The position numbers and the translations under genes are program-made. The notes beneath the pieces are model-generated. The model made no database searches. It was not told the DNA's origin and was given only the letters and a program-made list of their open reading frames with translations. Positions 17,435 through 25,493 of a DNA stretch of 64,000 nt are shown here, one piece after another. Within the stretch, counting starts at the first letter, position 1, and each line of letters begins with the position of its first letter. Origin of the DNA: Williamsia muralis NBRC 105860 (GTDB lineage: Bacteria; Actinomycetota; Actinomycetes; Mycobacteriales; Mycobacteriaceae); assembly GCF_001598915.1 (NCBI RefSeq), contig NZ_BDAP01000006.1, positions 186,001 through 250,000 of the forward strand. The letters are read 5' to 3'.

Positions 17435-18043
17435 GTGGCGACCAACACACGCGTGACGGAGGAGGCCGGCCAGGCTCCGTCGCAGAGTCGAACCCAGGCC
17501 GAGCGCACTGCGCAGATGCGGGCGCGACTGCTCGACGCAGCCATCTCGTGCCTGATCGACAACGGCTATTCCGGGACCAGCACCCAGGAGATCTCTCGAC
17601 GCGCGGGGGTGTCCCGCGGCGCCCAGTTGCACCATTTCCCGACCAAGGAATCGTTGGTCGTCGCGGCGGTCGAGCACCTGGTGGAACAGCGGCTGGAGGA
17701 AATGCTCGGAGCTCATGCGAGTGGCGAGGTTCCCGGGGTCGAGGTATTTCTCGACGCCTTCTCGGGTCCGCTTTTCTACGCCGCACTCGAGTTGTGGATC
17801 GCGGCCCGGACCGATCCTGTGCTGCATGCAGCTGTGCTGCCGCTCGAGGCGCGGGTCAACGAGGCCATCCACACCGGTGGCGCCGCAATCTTCGGTGACC
17901 GGATGTCGCCAGAGGCCATCGAGATCAGTGTCGAACTCGCCCGTGGACTGGCGGTCTCGGCACTGTTCCGCAACGAGAAGTCCGACCGCGAGCTCCGCAA
18001 GCGGTTGATACCGATATGGGAGGCAATGGTGACCACCACATGA
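17435..18043 (+). CDS. TetR-family regulator of the lipid-oxidation operon
   Basis: A 202-residue TetR regulator with helix-turn-helix near residues 30-75 (STQEISRRAGVSRGAQLHHFPTK split around the turn) and a helical effector domain. It is the first gene of an operon in which each following gene overlaps the previous stop: monooxygenase (ATGA), ChoD-like oxidase (ATGA) and decarboxylase-fold protein (TGATG). Together with the palindrome over its promoter this suggests autorepression relieved by a lipid or sterol-like compound; the ligand is unknown. Confidence 0.92.
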   Translation: MATNTRVTEEAGQAPSQSRTQAERTAQMRARLLDAAISCLIDNGYSGTSTQEISRRAGVSRGAQLHHFPTKESLVVAAVEHLVEQRLEEMLGAHASGEVPGVEVFLDAFSGPLFYAALELWIAARTDPVLHAAVLPLEARVNEAIHTGGAAIFGDRMSPEAIEISVELARGLAVSALFRNEKSDRELRKRLIPIWEAMVTTT

Positions 18044-19581
18044 CCGCGCTGAGTTCAGATGCGATCGAGCAGCACGATCTTCCGGCGTCAGTGCACACGT
18101 TGATCGTCGGCACCGGTTTCGCCGGCCTGGCTGCCGCACACAAGATTCTCGCCGACACGCCTTCGGCCGACGTCCTGATCATCGAGCGCGCAAGCGATGT
18201 CGGCGGGACGTGGCGAGACAACACGTACCCGGGCGCAGCCTGCGATGTGCCGAGCAATCTGTATTCGTTCTCGTTCGCTCAGAGCCCGGAGTGGACGCAC
18301 AACTACGCTCGCCAGCCGGAGATCTTCGCGTACCTGCGGTCGGTCGCCGACCAGCGCGGCCTGCGCGATCGCACCGTCTTCGAGTGTGAACTGCTCGGCG
18401 CGCGGTGGGACGCAGACAAGGCGCGCTGGTCGGTGTCGACCTCGCGCGGACAGCTCGAGGCGCAGGTCCTGATCGCCGCCACCGGTACGCTGTCCAATCC
18501 CAGCTTTCCCGACGTCCCCGGCATCGGCGAGTTCACCGGGACGATGTTCCACAGCGCCACCTGGAACCACGACTTCGATCCGGCGGGTAAGCGCATCGCC
18601 GTTGTCGGGACGGGGGCCTCGGCGATCCAATTCGTACCCGAATTGGCCGGTCCTGCAGCACATGTGACGGTCTTTCAGCGGACGCCCGCGTGGATCATCC
18701 CGCGACTCGACCGACAGATCGGCAAGTTCGAACGCAGGCTGTATCGCCTGGCGCCGTTCACCCAGCGATTCGCACGCAACAGTCTGTACTTCTACCGCGA
18801 GGCCTACGTCGTCGCCCTGGCGAAGTTCACGTTCCTGCTGCCGCTGTTCAAGCTCTTGGCCATGAGCCAATTGCGCAAGCAGGTCAAGGATCCGGGGCTG
18901 CGTAAGAAGCTGACGCCGAAGTTCACCATCGGTTGCAAGCGAATGTTGCTCAGCAACACATGGTTGTCCACGCTTGCGCGCGAAGACGTCACCCTCGTGG
19001 ACACCGGCATGGCGGCGGTGACCGCCGACGGCGTTGTCGACGGCGCCGGCCGCGAACACGAGGTCGACGCCATCGTGTTCGGCACCGGGTTCACCGCCAC
19101 CGAGCCGCCGGTGGCCAGCGTTCTCTACGGCGAAGACGGGCGCACCCTTGCCGACACCTGGAACGGCAGCCCGAATGCGTATCGCGGCACCACCGTTCAC
19201 GGCTTCCCGAACCTGTTCCTCATGTATGGGCCGAACACCAACCTCGGTCACAGTTCCATCGTCTTCATGCTGGAGTCGCAGGCCGCGTACATCAGCTCGG
19301 CGATCACCCAGATGCGTTCTCGCAACATCGCTTCGGTGAACGTCAACAAGCGCAAGCAGGCCGAATACAACCAGGGGATCGACGAGCAACTCGAGGGCAC
19401 GGTGTGGAACTCGGGTGGCTGTTCGAGCTGGTATTTCGACAAGAACGGTCGGAACTCGGTCATGTGGCCGACGTTCACGTGGGAGTTCCGACAAGCTTTG
19501 CGCTCGGCTGATCTGAGTGACTACGACCTCGGCCGCGGCACGGTGCCCGCGCCTCGACCACGCGAAAGTGAGCCGGCATGA
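18040..19581 (+). CDS. Baeyer-Villiger-type flavin monooxygenase
   Basis: A 513-residue FAD/NADPH monooxygenase. It has the FAD motif GTGFAGLAAA (about 22-31), the Baeyer-Villiger fingerprint FxGxxxHxxxW (FTGTMFHSATW), and the NADPH-binding second Rossmann motif VVGTGASAIQF. Such enzymes insert oxygen next to a ketone to give an ester or lactone; EthA and MymA of M. tuberculosis are relatives. I chose the ATG at 18040, which overlaps the tetR stop, over 18016. The next gene could make the ketone substrate by oxidising an alcohol, so the order fits an alcohol-to-ketone-to-ester route; this is inference. Confidence 0.93.
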   Translation: MTALSSDAIEQHDLPASVHTLIVGTGFAGLAAAHKILADTPSADVLIIERASDVGGTWRDNTYPGAACDVPSNLYSFSFAQSPEWTHNYARQPEIFAYLRSVADQRGLRDRTVFECELLGARWDADKARWSVSTSRGQLEAQVLIAATGTLSNPSFPDVPGIGEFTGTMFHSATWNHDFDPAGKRIAVVGTGASAIQFVPELAGPAAHVTVFQRTPAWIIPRLDRQIGKFERRLYRLAPFTQRFARNSLYFYREAYVVALAKFTFLLPLFKLLAMSQLRKQVKDPGLRKKLTPKFTIGCKRMLLSNTWLSTLAREDVTLVDTGMAAVTADGVVDGAGREHEVDAIVFGTGFTATEPPVASVLYGEDGRTLADTWNGSPNAYRGTTVHGFPNLFLMYGPNTNLGHSSIVFMLESQAAYISSAITQMRSRNIASVNVNKRKQAEYNQGIDEQLEGTVWNSGGCSSWYFDKNGRNSVMWPTFTWEFRQALRSADLSDYDLGRGTVPAPRPRESEPA

Positions 19582-21284
19582 ACGACTATGACGTGGTGAT
19601 TGTCGGATCAGGCTTCGGCGGTTCGGTGGCCGCGCTACGGCTGGCCGAAAAGGGTTACAAGGTGGCCGTTCTCGAGGCCGGCCGCAGATTCACCGACGAT
19701 CAGCTGCCCAAGACGAGCTGGCGACTTCGCAAGTACCTCTGGGCGCCGTGGCTGGGATGCTACGGGCTGCAACGTATCCACCTCTTGCCCGACGTGTTGG
19801 TGATGGCCGGCGCGGGAGTGGGCGGCGGGTCGCTCAACTATGCCAACACTCTCTACCAACCACCGAAGCGCTTCTTCGAAGACCCGCAGTGGGGGCACAT
19901 CACCGACTGGCAGGACGAGCTGAACCCCTACTACGACCAGGCCCGTCGCATGCTCGGCGTGGTGGACAACCCGCTGGTGACGGCGGCGGACAAGGTGATG
20001 CGCGAGGTCGCCGACGACATGGGGGTGGGGGACACGTTCACCACCACGCCGGTAGGCGTGTTCTTCGGCAACGGCACCGAGCGAGAGGCCGACCCGTTCT
20101 TCGGCGGGGTCGGACCCGAACGTACAGCTTGCACCGAGTGCGGCTCCTGTATGACCGGCTGCCGGGTGGGCGCCAAGAACACACTGGTCAAGAACTATCT
20201 GCACCTCGCCGAGAACGCGGGGGTCACCGTGTTGCCTCTCACCACGGTGCGGGCGGTGCGGCCCGCCGCCGAAGGGTACGAACTCGTCACCCGCCGCACC
20301 GGTGCCAAACTCCGGCGCAAGGACAGATCGATCTTCGCCGGTCAGGTGGTCTTCGCTGCCGGCACGTACGGCACCCAGAAGTTGTTGTTGGCCATGAAGG
20401 AGACCGGCGAGCTGCCGGAGCTGTCCGACCAACTCGGGTCGGTGGTCCGCACCAACAGCGAGGCAGTGCTGGCCGCGACAGCTCGTGATCGAGAAGTCGA
20501 CTACACACAGGGCATTGCCATCACGTCGTCGTTTCACCCCGACGACCACACCCACATCGAGCCGGTGCGATACGGCAAGGGCAGCAACGCCATCGGCCTG
20601 CTCCAGACCGTGCTGTCCGATGGCGGCGGGCCGGTCCCGCGAGTGTTCAAGACCATCGGGGTGGCATTGCGGCACCCGGCAGCGTTCTTCCGCAGTCTGT
20701 CCGTACGGCACTGGTCAGAGAAGACGGTGATCGCGCTGGTGATGCAGACCGACGACAACTCGCTCGAATTGGGCTCCAAGCGTACGATTTTCGGTCGGCA
20801 GCTGACCAGCCGTCGCGGAGCGGGTGATCCGCCGCCGTCGTGGATACCCCAGGGCCACAAAGCCATCAGGTTGCTTGCCGACAAGATCGACGGAGACCCG
20901 GGCGGATCCATTGCCGAAGTGGTCAACATCCCGATGACCGCGCACTTCCTCGGCGGCTGTGTGATCGGCGCCGACGCCGACCACGGTGTCGTCGATCCCT
21001 ACCATCGCATCTACGGTCATCCGGGTCTGCATGTGGTGGATGGCTCGGCGGTGAGCCCGAACCTCGGTGTCAATCCGTCGTTGACGATCACTGCTCAGGC
21101 CGAACGAGCGATCGCGATGTGGCCCAACAAGGGTGAGCAGGACAAGCGCCCGGGCCTGGGTGAGCCGTACCGACGCGTTGCTGCCACGGCACCACGATCG
21201 CCGGTGGTCCCCGAGAGTGCGCCCGGAGCACTGCGCCTGCCCCTGTTCGTCACGATGCCGGAGTCCGCGAAAGGGGCATGCTGA
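19578..21284 (+). CDS. choD: GMC oxidoreductase, ChoD-like (cholesterol-oxidase-type)
   Basis: A 568-residue FAD oxidoreductase with strong likeness along its length to mycobacterial ChoD (Rv3409c), judged from memory: VVIVGSGFGGSVAALRLAEKG split as the FAD motif, AGAGVGGGSLNYANTLY, CTECGSCMTGCR (a Cys cluster), IEPVRYGKGSNAIGLLQT, and TAHFLGGCVIG. Cholesterol-oxidase-like enzymes convert 3-beta-hydroxysterols to 3-keto products, but the physiological substrate of ChoD is disputed. The start overlaps the preceding stop. The Cys-rich motif resembles a ferredoxin-type cluster ligand set and is kept. Confidence 0.88.
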   Translation: MNDYDVVIVGSGFGGSVAALRLAEKGYKVAVLEAGRRFTDDQLPKTSWRLRKYLWAPWLGCYGLQRIHLLPDVLVMAGAGVGGGSLNYANTLYQPPKRFFEDPQWGHITDWQDELNPYYDQARRMLGVVDNPLVTAADKVMREVADDMGVGDTFTTTPVGVFFGNGTEREADPFFGGVGPERTACTECGSCMTGCRVGAKNTLVKNYLHLAENAGVTVLPLTTVRAVRPAAEGYELVTRRTGAKLRRKDRSIFAGQVVFAAGTYGTQKLLLAMKETGELPELSDQLGSVVRTNSEAVLAATARDREVDYTQGIAITSSFHPDDHTHIEPVRYGKGSNAIGLLQTVLSDGGGPVPRVFKTIGVALRHPAAFFRSLSVRHWSEKTVIALVMQTDDNSLELGSKRTIFGRQLTSRRGAGDPPPSWIPQGHKAIRLLADKIDGDPGGSIAEVVNIPMTAHFLGGCVIGADADHGVVDPYHRIYGHPGLHVVDGSAVSPNLGVNPSLTITAQAERAIAMWPNKGEQDKRPGLGEPYRRVAATAPRSPVVPESAPGALRLPLFVTMPESAKGAC

Positions 21285-21934
21285 TGTGGAGTGTTGCCGA
21301 GTCCGCGATCGAGCCAGGAGACGTGCCGATCAGTTCGCCGCCGCCGTGGCCGGCCGCGGTGCGCGCCACCCTGTGGTGGCACCGGAGTACAGAGCAGGCG
21401 AAGGCCATCGGCCCGAAGGACTCTGTCCTCCCGATGACCATCGGCATGGTCGTCGACTATCTCGACTCGCCCGTGGGCCCGTACCGGGAGATCCTGGCGA
21501 GCCCGGTACTGCGACGACCCGGCGGCGGCCTCGGCGCACTGCCGCGAATGTCGGTGCCGTTCATCGCCGTCGACTCCGCGGCCTCGGTCCATGGCGGGCG
21601 TGAGCACTGGAGTCTGCCGAAGGTCCTGGCCGAGTTCACAGGCGACGTACTCGCGGGTTCTGGTGCCGGAGGCCCGGACTGGACCGTCCAGACACAATCC
21701 GAGGGCCGTGGCCCGGCATTCCCGATCAAGGGCGGTCTCGGATTCGCCCAGCCGGTGGACGGTGCGCTGCTGCTGGCCGGATCCAAGCTCACCGGCAAAG
21801 CGCGCTATGCACGGGTCACCGTGCTCTCCGAGGGACCGACGTTGTCGCAGTGGCTGAAACCCGGGACCCACCACGGACTCCAGATCGTTTCCGGCCGGAT
21901 GGAGACAGGTCCGGCGACCCGGCTCGCCATCTAG
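21284..21934 (+). CDS. acetoacetate-decarboxylase-superfamily protein
   Basis: A 216-residue protein of the acetoacetate decarboxylase fold: PPPWP near the N-terminus, MTIGMVVDYLDSPVGPYREIL, and REHWSLPKVLAEF, the segment that in the true decarboxylase carries two adjacent lysines. Here only the first (the Schiff-base position, K in LPKV) is kept; the second is Val, so the pKa shift of the classic enzyme may be lost and the reaction may differ. I chose ATG 21284 (TGATG overlap with choD) because AAGGGG lies seven bases before it. Last gene of the operon. Confidence 0.8.
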   Translation: MWSVAESAIEPGDVPISSPPPWPAAVRATLWWHRSTEQAKAIGPKDSVLPMTIGMVVDYLDSPVGPYREILASPVLRRPGGGLGALPRMSVPFIAVDSAASVHGGREHWSLPKVLAEFTGDVLAGSGAGGPDWTVQTQSEGRGPAFPIKGGLGFAQPVDGALLLAGSKLTGKARYARVTVLSEGPTLSQWLKPGTHHGLQIVSGRMETGPATRLAI

Positions 21935-21967
21935 GGCAGAGCCGCACGGCGGGCACGAAGCCTGGTC

Positions 21968-21989
21968 GGCCCGGGGTATGAACCCGGCC
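21968..21989. terminator. weak hairpin between convergent operons
   Basis: CCGGG and CCCGG flank a GTATGAA-containing loop, extended by GG/CC pairs past one bulge. It sits between the convergent decarboxylase-fold and xanthine dehydrogenase genes. There is no T tract, so function is uncertain. Confidence 0.35.
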
Positions 21990-21994
21990 GGCGG

Positions 21995-24751
21995 TCATGA
22001 CCCGGGTTGGTGTGGCTGACCGTTGCTGATGGCCCGCCACACCCGTGACGGGTTCATCGGCAGTTCGTACACGCGGACGCCCACCGCGTTGCGAATGGCA
22101 CTCTCGAGTGCGGGGGCCACCGGGTTGTAGGGCGCCTCGCTCATCGACTTGGCGCCGAGAGGGCCGATCGAATCGTAGGTGTCGGCGAAGTACACCTCGG
22201 TCTCCGGCACATCGGCGAGTTGGGGGATGTGATAGTTGCGCAACACCTGGGTGAGCACCTGGCCTTCGTCGAGGATCATCTCCTCGTACAGGGCGCTGCC
22301 GATCGCCTGTGCCGCACCGCCTTCGACCTGTCCCCGGCACTGCTGCGGGTTGAGCACCACTCCGGCGTCCGCGGACTGCACCGACTGCAGGATGCGCACC
22401 TCGCCAGTGGCGGAATTGACCGCGACACGAAACGCATGGACGTTGAAGGCGATCGAGCGCGGGGTGCCGTTCTGAGTGCTCGTGGCGCGCAGTGGCCCTC
22501 CGTGGACGGTGACGATCCCGGCGAGGTCGATGAACTCCACGCCCGCCTGCACGCCTTGCGGTCCGAGGGTGCACTCGGCGAGATCGGCGTCGAGTGCTCG
22601 CGCTGCAATGGCGAGGATTTCGCCGCGCAGCTGAGCGCACGCGAGGCCGAGTGCTTTGCCGGCGACCACCGTACCGGCTGATCCGAAGGCTCCGGTGTCG
22701 TAGCCGACCTCATCGGTGTCGGCCTGCCTGATCACTATCTGGCCCGGTGAACACCCGAGCGCCGACGACGCGATCTGGCTGTGAACGGTGGTGGTTCCGT
22801 TTCCGAACTCTGCGGTGCCGACCGCGGCGATGTACGTGCCGTCATCGGTCAGCGTGACCGAGACATCGGCAAAATGTCCACGCGGCGGAATGGTGGCGAT
22901 CATCGCCGTCCCCATGCCTTCGCCGATATGCCACCCGGGCCGGCCTGCCAGGTCCTCGCCCGCCCGGACCGGGTCGGCACGCCCGGCGATCAGCGCTTGC
23001 TCGGCCAGATCGATGCACTGGTCGAGTCCGTAGCTTCCGAACTCGAGGTCGCCCTCTTCGACCTCCCAGGCGACGAACTCGTCTCCGGGGACGACCACGT
23101 TACGACGGCGCATCTCGAACGGGTCGATGCCCAGCTGTGCCGCGAGTTCGTCGATGGCGCCCTCGATGCCGAACGCGACCTGGCCCAGACCGTAACCGCG
23201 GAAAGCGCCCGACGGAATGTTGTTGGTGTACACAGCTTGTGCGTCGACGTGCTTGTTGGGGCAGCGGTAGAGCACCATGGTCTCGTTGCAGGCGTGGAAC
23301 ATCACCCCGCTGCTGTGGTTGCCGTAGGCGCCGGCGTCGGACAGCACCGACACCGAGAGCGCGGTGAGGATTCCGTCGGCGCCCGCCGCCGCCGTCACCC
23401 CCACACGCATCGGATGGCGGCATGGGGCACGGGTGAACTCCTCGGTGCGCGTGAACTCGTATACCGCGGGGCGCCCGGTCTTCATGAGCGCGAGCGCCAC
23501 CACGTCTTCGGTGAGCAGTTCCTGCTTGCCCCCGAAACCGCCACCCACCCGAGCGGCGTACACACGGACGTTGTCACCGCTGAATCCGAAGATGTGGCAC
23601 AGCTCGGCCCGCACCAGAAAGGGGACCTGTGTGCTGGACCGCACCACCACCCGGCCGTCATCATCTCGCCAGGCGACTGCGCCATGGGTTTCGAGGTGGG
23701 CGTGCTGGACGCGGGCCGTCTGCCAGGTTCCCGAGACCACAGCGCCCCCGTTGTCACGAGCCTGCGCGAGACCGGCCTCGATGTCGCCCACCGTGCCGTC
23801 GACGGAGGCGACGAGATTGCGGGCCGGGTCCGCAATCCGGGAATCGGGCCCCTTCTCACCGTGCACCGTCGGTGTCGCAGGATCGGTGGCCACCGCCGGA
23901 TCGAAGTTGGCGGGCAGCACGTCGTACTCGACCACGATGAGTTCGGCAGCGCGACGGGCGATGGTGATCGAGTCGGCGACCACTGCAGCCACCCGCTGCC
24001 CGATGAATCGCACCGTGGTGTCGAAGACGTATCCGTCGTCGGGGTCGTCGTGGCGGTGGTCGTGGCGCGCGGTCGAGAACGGCACCCCCGGATCGTCGAG
24101 GTACGTCAGAACTGTTCGTACTCCGGGCATCTCCTCGGCCGCGGAGGCATCGACGGACAGGATCCGGGCGTGCGCATGTGGACTCCCGAGCACCGAGATG
24201 TGGCCGACGTCGTCGGGCAATCCATCCATCGTGTAAGGCTCGGTCCCGGTGACGATGCGTGGTGCGGCCGGAGCCGACACCGAGCGGCCGATCGATGGAC
24301 CGGAATCTCCCGGCGACACCTTCTCGGTGCCGACCACGCCGTCGATGGCGTCGCGGATCGCGCGGTATCCGGTGCACCGGCACAGGTTGCCCTTGAGGCT
24401 GTTCGGCAGGTCGTCTCGCTGATCTTTGTCGAAAGTGCTTGCGGTGACTATCATTCCGGCGGTACAGAAACCGCACTGGAAGCCGGCGGCGTCGACGAAC
24501 CGCTGTTGCACAGGATGCAGGTTCTGCGGAGTACCAAGCCCGGTGACCGTGGTGATCTCGGAGTCCATCGCCCGGAACGCCGGAATGAGACAAGAATGGT
24601 GCGGCTCGCCGTCGATCAGTACCGAGCAGGCACCGCAATCGCCTGCATCGCAACCCTTCTTGACCCCGAACTCGCCTTGGTCGCGCAGGAACGTTCGTAG
24701 ACACTGCCCGGCCGCGGGCGTGGCGGCCACGTCTTCACCATTGATCTTCAC
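21995..24751 (-). CDS. xanthine dehydrogenase, fused [2Fe-2S] and molybdopterin subunits
   Basis: A 918-residue fusion. Residues 1-160 form the two-cluster iron-sulfur part (CDAGDCGACSVL, then CGFCTAGM and NLCRCTGY). From about 185 the molybdenum-cofactor part follows, with GGGFGGKQELL, AFRGYGLGQ, GTAEFGNGTTTVH and DTGAFGSAGT. The catalytic Glu lies in the C-terminal GAKSMSEAP motif and is present. It would oxidise hypoxanthine and xanthine to urate, given the neighbouring deaminase and uricase genes. The GTG at 24751, after GGAG, is the right start; the longer frame upstream overlaps the FAD gene. In most bacteria these two parts are separate proteins. Confidence 0.92.
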   Translation of the reverse strand: MKINGEDVAATPAAGQCLRTFLRDQGEFGVKKGCDAGDCGACSVLIDGEPHHSCLIPAFRAMDSEITTVTGLGTPQNLHPVQQRFVDAAGFQCGFCTAGMIVTASTFDKDQRDDLPNSLKGNLCRCTGYRAIRDAIDGVVGTEKVSPGDSGPSIGRSVSAPAAPRIVTGTEPYTMDGLPDDVGHISVLGSPHAHARILSVDASAAEEMPGVRTVLTYLDDPGVPFSTARHDHRHDDPDDGYVFDTTVRFIGQRVAAVVADSITIARRAAELIVVEYDVLPANFDPAVATDPATPTVHGEKGPDSRIADPARNLVASVDGTVGDIEAGLAQARDNGGAVVSGTWQTARVQHAHLETHGAVAWRDDDGRVVVRSSTQVPFLVRAELCHIFGFSGDNVRVYAARVGGGFGGKQELLTEDVVALALMKTGRPAVYEFTRTEEFTRAPCRHPMRVGVTAAAGADGILTALSVSVLSDAGAYGNHSSGVMFHACNETMVLYRCPNKHVDAQAVYTNNIPSGAFRGYGLGQVAFGIEGAIDELAAQLGIDPFEMRRRNVVVPGDEFVAWEVEEGDLEFGSYGLDQCIDLAEQALIAGRADPVRAGEDLAGRPGWHIGEGMGTAMIATIPPRGHFADVSVTLTDDGTYIAAVGTAEFGNGTTTVHSQIASSALGCSPGQIVIRQADTDEVGYDTGAFGSAGTVVAGKALGLACAQLRGEILAIAARALDADLAECTLGPQGVQAGVEFIDLAGIVTVHGGPLRATSTQNGTPRSIAFNVHAFRVAVNSATGEVRILQSVQSADAGVVLNPQQCRGQVEGGAAQAIGSALYEEMILDEGQVLTQVLRNYHIPQLADVPETEVYFADTYDSIGPLGAKSMSEAPYNPVAPALESAIRNAVGVRVYELPMNPSRVWRAISNGQPHQPGS

Positions 24752-24761
24752 AGCCCGCTCC

Positions 24762-25493
24762 TCACAGTCCGGCCAAGTGCGCGACGACGTCCCGGGTGAG
24801 CACTCCGGTGACCTGGTGACGCCAATCGGCCGCCCCGTGGGCATCCGAGTAATAGGCGCCGGCCGGGACCGCGGAATCGACCTGCGCTGCCACGGCTTCG
24901 GGGTCCGAGGAGTCGGTGACCACCACATACGGGCGATCGGTCGCCGCCGTCACAGAGATCACGACGCCATCCGGTGTCCGGCGCCCGACGACCACGGCTC
25001 CGGACCGGCCGAGGGGGGACAGGGCCACCTTCCGCAGAACGGTCGGCTGGCGGAGGCTGGAGGCGGGAATCCGCACCGAGCGCAACACATCTCCCTCGTC
25101 GAGGACCGTGGTGGAGTTGCCGGTGACGAAGTGGGGGACCGTGCATCGGAAGTCGGACCCGTCCGCCTTCCAGACCAACAACTCGGCGTCCAGCGCGGAC
25201 AACATCGAGATCATCGAACCCACCGGGAACCCGAGACAGATGTTGCCGCCGACAGTGGCGCTCTTCCAGATCTTGTACGAGGCCAGCAACGCCCGAGCGG
25301 CCTGGCGGAACACCGCGGTGGCCACCCAGTCACCGGGGTAGGCGGTGGACTGCAACGTCTCGATGGTGCAGGTGGCGCCGATGTCGAGACCCTCCTCGGC
25401 GATCGTGAGGTCGGGCCACCGAAGTCCCCGCAGGTCGATCAGCCGGTGCAGGTGCATCTGCGGTTCGCTCATCAGCCAGGTGCCGCCGGCCAT
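24762..25493 (-). CDS. FAD-binding subunit of xanthine dehydrogenase, short at the N-terminus
   Basis: A 243-residue protein of the CoxM/XdhB FAD-binding type with AGGTWLM (the FAD-pyrophosphate loop, normally AGGTDL) at residues 2-8, ATVGGNICLGFPVGSM, and a C-terminal CO-dehydrogenase flavoprotein domain. Family members usually carry 30-40 residues before the AGGT motif; here the ATG lies just before it and overlaps the deaminase stop (ATGA). The in-frame codons upstream do not look like the missing segment. It ends 10 bases before the fused xanthine dehydrogenase gene, so they should form one enzyme. Confidence 0.88.
   Translation of the reverse strand: MAGGTWLMSEPQMHLHRLIDLRGLRWPDLTIAEEGLDIGATCTIETLQSTAYPGDWVATAVFRQAARALLASYKIWKSATVGGNICLGFPVGSMISMLSALDAELLVWKADGSDFRCTVPHFVTGNSTTVLDEGDVLRSVRIPASSLRQPTVLRKVALSPLGRSGAVVVGRRTPDGVVISVTAATDRPYVVVTDSSDPEAVAAQVDSAVPAGAYYSDAHGAADWRHQVTGVLTRDVVAHLAGL

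Noticed and set aside
22781-24700. 639-codon open frame on the plus strand inside the xanthine dehydrogenase gene
   Set aside because: The minus-strand gene has all Fe-S and Mo motifs. The opposite frame has shadow-like composition and no ribosome site of note.
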